A program made the position numbers and the translations under genes. Positions 47,084-54,496 of a stretch of 64,000 nucleotides of DNA are shown here, piece by piece (the first letter of the stretch is position 1; each line of letters begins with the position of its first letter). Source of the stretch: JAJYBV01 sp021812265 (lineage in GTDB: Bacteria; Chloroflexota; Ktedonobacteria; Ktedonobacterales; JACDGC01); assembly GCA_027459525.1 (NCBI GenBank), contig DAIDIC010000185.1, positions 1 through 64,000 of the forward strand. Reading direction: 5' to 3'. The notes beneath the pieces are model-generated. The model worked only from the letters and a program-made list of their open reading frames with translations, made no database searches and was not told the origin of the DNA.

Positions 47084-47154
47084 ACCGTTATACCTTTCGG
47101 ATTTGCTATTTTCGGAGTTTTTGCTTGTTTTGTTCAAGACTTACTGCGCACAGC

Positions 47155-47853
47155 TTAAAAATCGCTGCCTAATGTATGTTCTGTATCGGATGGGTCCGGT
47201 GGAATGATGGATTGCAGAATAATTGTAATGAATTGTTCACGCGCCAAGTCATTGGCGTCATTGGTGTTCCACGGAAAATCAGGCAGCAGCATCTGCAGCC
47301 GGGCAGCGTTGAAGCGAAAACTGATTGGGACGCTCAGGATATACGCTATCAGAATGGTGATATTAATGTGCGAGGCAATATATCCCTCTGCTTGCGAGCG
47401 TTCCAGATACTCGATAAATTGCTCCAGTAATTTTGGTGAAGTGTCGGTTGCGCTCCGTTCTTTATACACCGTCCAGCCTTCGGCGGCTTCCCAAAGCAGC
47501 AGTCGGAATATGTTGGGGTAGCGATCACTGAACGAGAAGGAAAATATAATGGCCTCGCGAATCACCTTTGTTACATGCTCGCGGGAGCATTCTTGCGCAA
47601 ACCATTCCAGCGCATAATTGCAAAACTTTTCCAGATCAAGCTCAATTTCTTTTTTTATGCGATGGATTACTGCTTTATATAACCCTTCTTTATCCCCAAA
47701 ATACTGGAAAATCAAGCTTTTGTTATACCCAGACTCTGCGGCTATAGTATCTATCCGCGCTCCGGCAAATCCGGCGCGCATAAACACTTGTTCGGCCGCA
47801 AGTAATATTGCGTTCATGGCAAGCTCAGAATTACGGGGTCGGGAATGGGTCAT
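47155..47853 (-). CDS. TetR-family transcriptional regulator
   Basis: A 232-aa repressor. The N-terminal helix-turn-helix is ARIDTIAAESGYNKSLIFQYF after NAILLAAEQVFMRAGFAG. The C-terminal part is a helical ligand-binding domain with a TetR_C-like layout. It sits 71 bp upstream of the efflux pump on the same strand, so it most likely controls its own operon and the pump and is released by the pump's substrates. An inverted repeat at 47985-47996 is a possible operator. Confidence 0.92.
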   Translation of the reverse strand: MTHSRPRNSELAMNAILLAAEQVFMRAGFAGARIDTIAAESGYNKSLIFQYFGDKEGLYKAVIHRIKKEIELDLEKFCNYALEWFAQECSREHVTKVIREAIIFSFSFSDRYPNIFRLLLWEAAEGWTVYKERSATDTSPKLLEQFIEYLERSQAEGYIASHINITILIAYILSVPISFRFNAARLQMLLPDFPWNTNDANDLAREQFITIILQSIIPPDPSDTEHTLGSDF

Positions 47854-47984
47854 AAGATTTTTTTAAATTGCCCTTTCTTACATATGCCATCGGGTTTATA
47901 TATTTTATCGGCAAGCGCCGCATCTCTCATTTGCGCGATGTTGCGCGCAACTTTGCAGTCGCCGTCATAGCCGTATTTAATTAA

Positions 47985-47996
47985 CTAACTGGTTAG
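47985..47996. promoter_or_regulatory. Candidate TetR operator
   Basis: Inverted repeat CTAAC-TG-GTTAG within AACTAACTGGTTAGAT, about 130 bp upstream of the TetR start and in the region shared with the divergent speD-like gene. AACTAAC/GTTAG half-sites are common for this type of regulator. No second copy was found. Confidence 0.4.
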
Positions 47997-48064
47997 ATGA
48001 TATCACAAAAAAAGATCTTCCTGCAAGTGTGCGATAAAAATTTTTTGATAAGCACAATGTCCTA

Positions 48065-48093
48065 TTGACATTCTGCTATTTTCGGAGTATTGT
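48065..48093 (+). promoter_or_regulatory. Candidate promoter of the speD-fusion gene, long leader
   Basis: TTGACA at 48065-48070 and TATTGT at 48088-48093 with exactly 17 bp between. If used, the transcript would have a leader of roughly 290 nt before the TTG start at 48387, containing a 33-codon frame. Confidence 0.45.
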
Positions 48094-48248
48094 TTTAACT
48101 TAGCTGACAAAATTTATTGCCGGTGTCGTCCCGTTGCGGCGGCGGAAAACACATAGCGCACAATAAGCGTGTTTTCTTAGTTTTATTCCGGATTTCCTGC
48201 AGATTATCCTGTGAATATGCGCCGTGACTTAAGAAAGTGAATGGATAT

Positions 48249-48350
48249 ATGAGTACTCCATCAGACAATTCAAATTTTTATACCCGCATTCCCGGGTTTT
48301 ACAACTACTTAAGCTGGTATATTGCCTGCATGCACACCGGTGAAAGCTAG
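48249..48350 (+). pseudogene. 33-codon leader frame resembling the start of HMG-CoA reductase
   Basis: ATG 48249 to TAG 48348-48350. It encodes MSTPSDNSNFYTRIPGFYN followed by YLSWYIACMHTGES. The segment TRIPGFYNYLS resembles the SRIPGFYKLS start typical of bacterial and archaeal HMG-CoA reductases, with one extra Tyr, after which similarity stops. It may be a fragment left by rearrangement, or a leader peptide for the downstream gene; a chance match cannot be excluded over about 10 residues. Confidence 0.3.
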
Positions 48351-48386
48351 CGCCGGATCATTTCTATTTCCGAAAGGATCGCAGCA

Positions 48387-49829
48387 TTGTTTGGACCACA
48401 TTTGATTATTGATGGCAGCAAGTGCGATATCGCAAAATTGGCGGATCGTATTGTTGTTGAGCGTATACTTACTGACTACCCCCGCGCAATTGGTATGACC
48501 CGCATCGGCGGCCCATATATGTTTGAATATATTGCCCCGGATCCCGCATATTCTGGTGTATCCGGCTTGGTTGTGATAGCCGAAAGCCATATTGCCATCC
48601 ACACGTTTCCGGCGTTGGATTTCTTCACCATGGATATTTTCTCCTGCAAAAATTTTGACCATGAAGTCGCTATAGCGTATATCCGCGAAGCTTTCGGAGT
48701 TCAAGAGATGGATCGGATGCTGGTGCAACGCGGCCTTTCTTTCCGCGGGCCGCACCATGGCCCTATCGGCGCCACCGACGATCTGATTGCCGCGCACGCC
48801 GAACGCTATGCAGGGCTTGAAGGAGTAACCATCGGCTCTATTCCCGCCGACGACCCACTATATCCGCATGAAAGTTCCGGCAAAATGGTTTGGCCGTCTT
48901 ACGGCGCTGTGCCGGATACCGGATCTTACGGCGCCGACGCTTGCGCTATTGGCTTGCGCGGTTCGGTGTATACGCCGGCAAACGCTGAAGCGTTGGGCGC
49001 GGCAAATGCGCCCGCAGGATTTACACCGCTGATACCCATGCAACTGAATCCCACCGCTTCTACCGGAGGTGTGCTGGATAGTGTTTCCGCTATTCGCGGA
49101 CCGGGCCGCGCGTTGGGGCAGATATTGAATCGATGGGAGCAGGCAGCCCGCAGTGAATCGACGCCTATCATTCTTGCCTTGGGTCCATCTCTGATTGCCG
49201 ACGGCCTTCGCGAAATAACAACCGAATTAATGCATCGCGGTCTGGTTTCAGCAGTTGTACTGGAGGGAGACAATACACTGGCCGATGTAATAGAATCTGC
49301 CGGAGGCCGGCATTATGTAGCTGAAGCTCAGCCCACCCAGTCTATACACCTTGCGGCAGATGAAGACGCCGCCGCTAAAAAAATACAGACTGCGCTCAAC
49401 CAATGCCAAAGCGGATCAGGCTCTTCCGAATTGCTGAATACGCTTGGGCAAGCCATCAACCGAACATCGCCGCGTCCCGGGGTTATTATTACGGCTGCTG
49501 AAAAATCAATACCTGTTTTTGCCGTAAACGCTCCGGAACTTGGTCCGGTCTCAAAAGAACGAGATATGGCGGTTTTACAGGCAATGATTCAAGATGAAAC
49601 CGCGGTGGTTCTTTTGTTTAACACAACAGCAATAATGAACAACTTTTTCGGCAGTTTGCCGGCGAAAACTGATATATACTCGCTCAATGCGGCTGCTGTT
49701 CAGCCGGTTTTGGATGCGCGGGTAGACGCTGCGCTGGCGCTGCCGCTGCTGGCTACCGGGCTGACACAGCGCATACCGAAACGTCAGCGCGCAATGAAAG
49801 GAATTAAAAAAGCGTTGCAGCCCGTTTAA
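48387..49829 (+). CDS. speD: Fusion of S-adenosylmethionine decarboxylase (SpeD) and deoxyhypusine-synthase-like domain
   Basis: A 480-aa protein. Residues 1-120 are a pyruvoyl-dependent SpeD domain: FGPHLIIDGSKCD, YSGVSGLVVIAESHIAIHTF, MDIFSC. The self-cleavage pair is Glu66-Ser67, with catalytic His72 and Cys87 at the spacing known from the Thermotoga enzyme. After a linker (about 121-240) comes a region resembling deoxyhypusine synthase: LALGPSLIADGLREITTEL, GLVSAVVLEGDNTLADVIES and GVIITAAEKSIPVFAVNAPE. The segment that would carry that family's catalytic lysine appears to be missing. The start is TTG 48387, with AAAGGA eight bases upstream. The family roles are decarboxylated AdoMet production and aminobutyl transfer. 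The combined activity is unknown. Confidence 0.8.
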   Translation: MFGPHLIIDGSKCDIAKLADRIVVERILTDYPRAIGMTRIGGPYMFEYIAPDPAYSGVSGLVVIAESHIAIHTFPALDFFTMDIFSCKNFDHEVAIAYIREAFGVQEMDRMLVQRGLSFRGPHHGPIGATDDLIAAHAERYAGLEGVTIGSIPADDPLYPHESSGKMVWPSYGAVPDTGSYGADACAIGLRGSVYTPANAEALGAANAPAGFTPLIPMQLNPTASTGGVLDSVSAIRGPGRALGQILNRWEQAARSESTPIILALGPSLIADGLREITTELMHRGLVSAVVLEGDNTLADVIESAGGRHYVAEAQPTQSIHLAADEDAAAKKIQTALNQCQSGSGSSELLNTLGQAINRTSPRPGVIITAAEKSIPVFAVNAPELGPVSKERDMAVLQAMIQDETAVVLLFNTTAIMNNFFGSLPAKTDIYSLNAAAVQPVLDARVDAALALPLLATGLTQRIPKRQRAMKGIKKALQPV

Positions 49830-49861
49830 CATAGACGGTGTTTTGCATACAAATTGATTCG

Positions 49862-49887
49862 GGCGGCCAGTATGGCCGCCTTTTTTT
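49862..49887 (+). terminator. Terminator after the speD-fusion gene
   Basis: Stem GGCGGCC (49862-49868) and GGCCGCC (49874-49880) with loop AGTAT, followed by seven T residues. It lies 33 bp after the stop. Confidence 0.93.
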
Positions 49888-49983
49888 AATAACGCGGCGA
49901 AACGAGAGCGAAAACGCCGGCGTCAGCCAGCGCAACTGTTGTCACAAGCGCTATGGAGCCGGGATACGAGGTGAAGGAGCGAA

Positions 49984-50715
49984 ATGAATGTGAACTATAT
50001 CATACCGCCGGTGGTTGCGATACCTGAGGGGGAGTTTTTGATGGGGAGTGATAAGAGCAAAGATAAATATGCAAGTTCCGATGAGCTGCCGCAGCATACA
50101 GTGCACTTGGATACGTATGAGATCGGGAAATATCCGTTGACGGTGGCGGAATATGCGCTGTTTGTGGAAGCAACCCACCGCGCGGCGCCAAGGAATTGGG
50201 AAGAGCAAAAGCAACGGCCGGAGCATCCGGTAGTATATATAAGCTGGGATGACGCACAGGCGTATGCGCAGTGGCTGGCGCAGGTAACGGGGCAACCGTA
50301 TCGTTTGCCGAGTGAGGCAGAGTGGGAGAAAGCGGCGCGAGGAACGGATGGCAGGATCTACCCATGGGGGAATGAATGGGACGCGAGCAGGGCAAACACA
50401 AGGGAGAAAGGGTCGGGAACAACAACGCCGGTGGGGAGGTATCCGCAAGGCGCGAGTCCGTATGGGGTGATGGAGATGGCAGGGAACGTGTGGGAGTCGA
50501 CCAGCACAATATATGTAGGAAAATATCCATACAAGAACGATCGACAACATGAGGACTTTAATTCTACAAATACTAGGGTACTGCGCGGCGGCTCGTGGAG
50601 CGACAGTTCTAGGAACGCGCGTGCTGCGTGTCGCATCATTAACGTGCGTGGCTACTCGAGCGGCAATAGGGGTTTCCGTCTTGTGCGCGCTGCGCCTTTG
50701 GTCGGCGCAAAATAG
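49984..50715 (+). CDS. Formylglycine-generating-enzyme-like (FGE-sulfatase/CLec-fold) protein
   Basis: A 243-aa cytoplasmic protein covering one complete FGE-sulfatase domain: PEGEFLMGSDKS, HTVHLDTYEIGKYPLTVAEY, PVVYISWDDAQAYAQWLAQV, RLPSEAEWEKAARGTDG, GVMEMAGNVWES and VLRGGSWSDSSRNARAACR. It lacks the cysteine pair of true formylglycine-generating enzymes (Ser/Arg/Asn occupy that stretch), so sulfatase activation is unlikely. Such domains often act as binding modules. The C-terminal stretch after LRGGSW is rich in codons of type NNY, as in variable regions of diversity-generating retroelements. It uses AGG and GGG codons more than its neighbours, hinting at transfer. GAGGTGAAGGAG lies just before ATG 49984. 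Hairpin repeats follow the stop. Confidence 0.85.
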   Translation: MNVNYIIPPVVAIPEGEFLMGSDKSKDKYASSDELPQHTVHLDTYEIGKYPLTVAEYALFVEATHRAAPRNWEEQKQRPEHPVVYISWDDAQAYAQWLAQVTGQPYRLPSEAEWEKAARGTDGRIYPWGNEWDASRANTREKGSGTTTPVGRYPQGASPYGVMEMAGNVWESTSTIYVGKYPYKNDRQHEDFNSTNTRVLRGGSWSDSSRNARAACRIINVRGYSSGNRGFRLVRAAPLVGAK

Positions 50716-50726
50716 AGGAACGAGGC

Positions 50727-51017
50727 CCACATGTTGAAATGTGTGGCTAGTTTTTGCTGGCGGAAATGGTGTCATTGCTCTCCATGTTCCGTCAGGTCCA
50801 GGTGTTTTGGGATATTGTCGCAATGATGGTGGTAGTGTTCGTATTTAGCCACATGTTTTAACATGTGGTGCTCGTGGGAACATATGGCTGGTTGGTGTGC
50901 TGGCGGCAATGGCGCCATTGCTCTCCATAACCGCGCTGCCATCCAAAATGCGTCTGCTGAAATTGTTGATTGCAGCCACATGTTTCAACATGTGGTGCTC
51001 GTTGGAACATGTGGCTG
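50727..51017. repeat. Three 8-bp-stem, 4-nt-loop hairpins in a duplicated segment
   Basis: Hairpins CCACATGT-TGAA-ATGTGTGG (50727-50746), CCACATGT-TTTA-ACATGTGG (50849-50868) and CCACATGT-TTCA-ACATGTGG (50976-50995). The latter two belong to a repeat running AGCCACATGTTT to CATRTGGCTG (50847-50890 and 50974-51017). The spacer with GGCGGNAATGG and CATTGCTCTCCAT is also repeated, at about 50760 and 50900. The first hairpin is in the opposite orientation and starts 12 bp after the FGE-like stop codon. Confidence 0.8.
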
Positions 51018-51026
51018 CGTTCTATG

Positions 51027-52475
51027 TTAAGCGTCATTCAGGTTAAAAACAACCATCTTTATTTCGCTCATTTCCTCCATGGCGTATACTACCCCTTCGC
51101 GGCCCATGCCGCTGCGCTTAACGCCGCCATAGGGCATATTATCTGCGCGGAACCGGCACGTGTCGTTAATCATCACTCCGCCGACGTGTAAGCGCGCCGC
51201 CGCCGCAAACGCTGTCGCTATATCATTGGTGTATATCCCCGCCTGTAAGCCGAACTGGCTGTCGTTCACCATTGCAATAGCGTCATCAATCGTGTCATAC
51301 GCCACTATGGAGACAACCGGCGCAAAAATTTCCTCGCACACCACTTTCATATCCGGGGTAACATGTGTTAAGACCGTTGGGGTAACATATGCGCCGTTTC
51401 TGGCGCCGCCACAGGCAATCTTTGCGCCGGCGGCAACCGCTTCGCGAATCCACAATTCCGCGCGAATGGCTTCCTGTTCAGTCAGCATCGGCCCTACTTC
51501 GGTTGCGGAATCGAAAGGATCGCCAATATGAATGGCTTGAACGCGCTGTGTCAGATTCTCTAAAAATGCTTGTTCAACTGATTTTTGCACATAGATACGC
51601 TGCAATGAAATGCATACTTGTCCGGCAAAGGAATAAGCGGCTTTCGAGGCCGCTAAAGCTGCGGCGCCTAAATTGGCGTCGCTGTGAACGATAGTGGCAG
51701 AATTTGAGCCGAGTTCCAGCGCCACCCGCCGTAACCCTGCAATTTGGCGAATATGCTCCCCGACCGGCGCGCTGCCTGTAAAACTAATCATTTGCACATC
51801 GGGATTGCGGATGAGCGCATCGGTTTCGGATCCGCTGACGGCTATTACATTTAACGCTCCGGGCGGCAAACCCGCTTCTAAAAAAATTCTGCCGATATTC
51901 AGCGCTGTTAGCGGTGTGGCGCTGGCTGGCTTCAGCACAACAGTATTGCCGACCGCTAACGCCGGAGCGATTTTATGCGCCACCAGCGCCAGTGGGAAAT
52001 TAAAGGGAGTTATTGCGGCAATAACGCCCAGCGGCTCGCGCCGTGTATATCCAAAGCGATTTGCGCCGTTCGATACGGCGTCTACCGGCACGATTTCGCC
52101 GGTAAACCGCTTAGCTTCTTCTCCGGCGTAGTGAATTAACTCGACTGTGCGAGCTACTTCCCCTAAACTATCCGTAATCGGTTTCCCCGATTCCGCAGTG
52201 AGATCCCGCGCAATGGCTTCTTTGCGTTCCAGCAGCAGCGCCGCGGAGGCAAAAAGCACTTCCGCGCGCTTAAAGGCCGGTAAGGCCGCCCAAGCCGGAA
52301 AAGCGCGCTGCGCCGCAGTTACTGCCTGCTGAATAATTTCGGCGTTTCCGGCGGCTATTCTTGCGACTCTGCTGCCGTCTCCCGGATATAATACATCAAA
52401 AGTTGCGCCGGTTACTATATCGCGCCCATCAATAAGCATGGGGACAATTTCTGGTCGTTCAACGATTGCAGTCAT
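51027..52475 (-). CDS. NAD(P)-dependent aldehyde dehydrogenase
   Basis: A 482-aa enzyme oxidising an aldehyde to its acid. The catalytic Cys288 is in SFAGQVCISLQRIYV, the general base Glu254 in ALELGSNSA, and the cofactor loop is FTGSAPVGEHI. ELGSN instead of ELGGK/N is characteristic of a subgroup that includes lactaldehyde-, phosphonoacetaldehyde- and sulfolactaldehyde-type dehydrogenases. That grouping is from memory and cannot fix the substrate. It is the last gene of the minus-strand sugar regulon, so it may oxidise the three-carbon aldehyde released by the transaldolase. A gap of 164 bp with a decayed repeat separates it from the FAD dehydrogenase gene. Confidence 0.9.
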   Translation of the reverse strand: MTAIVERPEIVPMLIDGRDIVTGATFDVLYPGDGSRVARIAAGNAEIIQQAVTAAQRAFPAWAALPAFKRAEVLFASAALLLERKEAIARDLTAESGKPITDSLGEVARTVELIHYAGEEAKRFTGEIVPVDAVSNGANRFGYTRREPLGVIAAITPFNFPLALVAHKIAPALAVGNTVVLKPASATPLTALNIGRIFLEAGLPPGALNVIAVSGSETDALIRNPDVQMISFTGSAPVGEHIRQIAGLRRVALELGSNSATIVHSDANLGAAALAASKAAYSFAGQVCISLQRIYVQKSVEQAFLENLTQRVQAIHIGDPFDSATEVGPMLTEQEAIRAELWIREAVAAGAKIACGGARNGAYVTPTVLTHVTPDMKVVCEEIFAPVVSIVAYDTIDDAIAMVNDSQFGLQAGIYTNDIATAFAAAARLHVGGVMINDTCRFRADNMPYGGVKRSGMGREGVVYAMEEMSEIKMVVFNLNDA

Positions 52476-52550
52476 AGTATTTTACAACACCTTCTTTGCT
52501 AATTTTCAGCTGCCTATAAATCTGAACCTGAAAAAGGAATACGGGGAATG

Positions 52551-52595
52551 TGGGGACACCCCACACCCTGTCAAAGGGCATGCTGCCCCCTGCGC
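52551..52595 (+). repeat. Decayed core of the fold-back repeat family
   Basis: TGGGGACACCCCACACCCTG followed by AAAGGGCATGCTGCCCCCT: the two hairpin cores of the 137-bp family without its AGGACTTTCGC ends. Between the aldehyde dehydrogenase and glpD genes. Confidence 0.6.
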
Positions 52596-52639
52596 CTCCT
52601 GCCGTATGCTTCGCTTTCGCTCAGGTATCTAAAAGATTT

Positions 52640-54361
52640 TTATGCGCCGGATGTTTGCCGCGCCGCTGGCTCACTTCTGCGTAATCCGGCTTCGTGGCGG
52701 GCAATATAACGCAAAAAATCATCTGTCTGCGCTTGTTTTACATCTGCGTTCCAGCCATGCATCGCCGCTAGGCGTTCTGCTGTTTGGGTGGCTGCCGCTG
52801 CGCCGTGGTCACGCGCCTCTATGCCAATATGCAGCCGGCGCTCCAGCGTATCGGCAAGTGTCAGCGCCAACTCCGCGTTAGCGGCGTAGTCTAGCTCTGC
52901 GGCGATTACCGGCAAGTCATCATATAGTCTGCGGGCCATATCCGGGCTTTTTTCAATAATTGCCAGAATATCCGGGGCAAAAGCGCCATACGTTCTATCC
53001 AAATGTGCGGCGATGTCGGCGGCTATATTCATGTGCTGCGCTTTTTCGCGCAAAATGGCCCGCGCGTTTTCCAAACCTTCTCCGCCGGCCAGCAGAAACT
53101 CTGCCGTGCTGCAGGGGCGCTGTTCTCCGGCTTGGTTATCTACTCGGTTCATCACATCTTCCGCCATTTTGCGGTATGTTGTTAACTTGCCGCCGGAAAC
53201 GCTGATTAAGCCGGCGGTGTTTTCTACAATGGTGTGGGTTCGCGACAGCCGCGAGGTATTTCGGGCGTGGCGCAGTTGCAAAAGCGGCCGATATCCTGCA
53301 TAGACGCTGATTACGTCATCCATGGTAATGGATGTGTGTATGGAACGGTTGATATGCCGCAGCAAATAATCTACATCATCCTCTGTCGCCAGCGGTGTGT
53401 CTAAATCGCCGCCGCCGGTGTCGGTTGTGCCGATAATGACGCTGGATCGCCACGGGACCATAAAAATAATACGGTTATCTTCCGTTTCGGGAAGCACAAC
53501 CGCGTCTTGTCCCACGCCAATCACATCCGGGCGTATCACCAAATGCACCCCTTTGCTCGGCTCAATTTTTAGATGCGGCGCTTCCCCCGTAAGCTGCTCA
53601 ACGATTTCAGCGTATACACCGGTGGCGTTTACAATGTGTTTTGCCGGGATAACAATTTCTTTGCTGTTTTCGCCCGGCGCGCACAGCCGCACATGCGCCG
53701 CGTTCAGTTTGCCGTTAGTGTTTTTGCCGAACCCTATAACCTCGGCGTATGTTGCAACCATTGCGCCTTTATCGGCGGCAGATCGCGCCACTGCCAAGGT
53801 AAGCCGCGAATCATCCGTTTGGCCATCGGTATATAAAAAGCCCGATTTTAAGTCCTCCGGCTTCAGGCATGGCGCCAAGGCTAGCGTTTCCTCGCGGCTT
53901 ATAGCCTTGTGCCGCTTAAAATTATATTTGCCGGCCAAGCTGTCATACATACCCAGTCCAATTCCTAAAATCTCTCGTAGCCCAACGCCTCCCGGAGGCG
54001 CAACCGGCAAGCCGACCGGGCGGCGGGAATATCCATACAGCGGCAGCACAAATGTAAGTGGGCGCACCAAGTGCGGCGCGTTTTTCAGCATGCGGCCGCG
54101 TTCAATCAGCGCTTCGTGCACCAGCGGCACATCGCCTTGCGGCAAATAGCGAATACCGCCATGCGCCAATTTTGTCGACCAGCTGGAGGTTCCACTGGCG
54201 ATATCGTTTTTATCAATTAAACCGGTGGTATATCCTCGCGCCGCTGCGTCTAAGGCGACTCCCGCTCCGGTAATTCCGGCGCCGATAACCAGCGTATCCA
54301 CTCCTTCGCGCTGCATGCGTTCCAAATCTTCTAAGCGCTGCTGCGCATGTAAAGTTTTCAT
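52640..54361 (-). CDS. glpD: FAD-dependent glycerol-3-phosphate dehydrogenase
   Basis: A 573-aa flavoprotein oxidising glycerol 3-phosphate to dihydroxyacetone phosphate, passing electrons to quinone at the membrane. The FAD fold LVIGAGITGAGVALDAAARG is at residues 24-43, followed by the family signature ASGTSSWSTKLAHGGIRYL. The C-terminal DAO_C-type domain is present (from about residue 435). No glpK or glpF is adjacent. Its position in the sugar regulon may serve a glycerol-bearing substrate such as a glycosylglycerol, or simply triose balance. Confidence 0.92.
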   Translation of the reverse strand: MKTLHAQQRLEDLERMQREGVDTLVIGAGITGAGVALDAAARGYTTGLIDKNDIASGTSSWSTKLAHGGIRYLPQGDVPLVHEALIERGRMLKNAPHLVRPLTFVLPLYGYSRRPVGLPVAPPGGVGLREILGIGLGMYDSLAGKYNFKRHKAISREETLALAPCLKPEDLKSGFLYTDGQTDDSRLTLAVARSAADKGAMVATYAEVIGFGKNTNGKLNAAHVRLCAPGENSKEIVIPAKHIVNATGVYAEIVEQLTGEAPHLKIEPSKGVHLVIRPDVIGVGQDAVVLPETEDNRIIFMVPWRSSVIIGTTDTGGGDLDTPLATEDDVDYLLRHINRSIHTSITMDDVISVYAGYRPLLQLRHARNTSRLSRTHTIVENTAGLISVSGGKLTTYRKMAEDVMNRVDNQAGEQRPCSTAEFLLAGGEGLENARAILREKAQHMNIAADIAAHLDRTYGAFAPDILAIIEKSPDMARRLYDDLPVIAAELDYAANAELALTLADTLERRLHIGIEARDHGAAAATQTAERLAAMHGWNADVKQAQTDDFLRYIARHEAGLRRSEPAARQTSGA

Positions 54362-54496
54362 AATGAATCATCAACTTTCTATTCCCGTAAAGCGTTTAAG
54401 CGCGGCGGCAATTTTGCGCGCATCATAATAACAAAGCGCATAGCCGCCAAAAACGTTTGTTTAAAATCAACAATCTCAGCGTAGGTGTATTTTTAT

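Noticed and set aside
49984..50715. True formylglycine-generating enzyme
   Set aside because: The catalytic cysteine pair is missing and no sulfatase gene is nearby.
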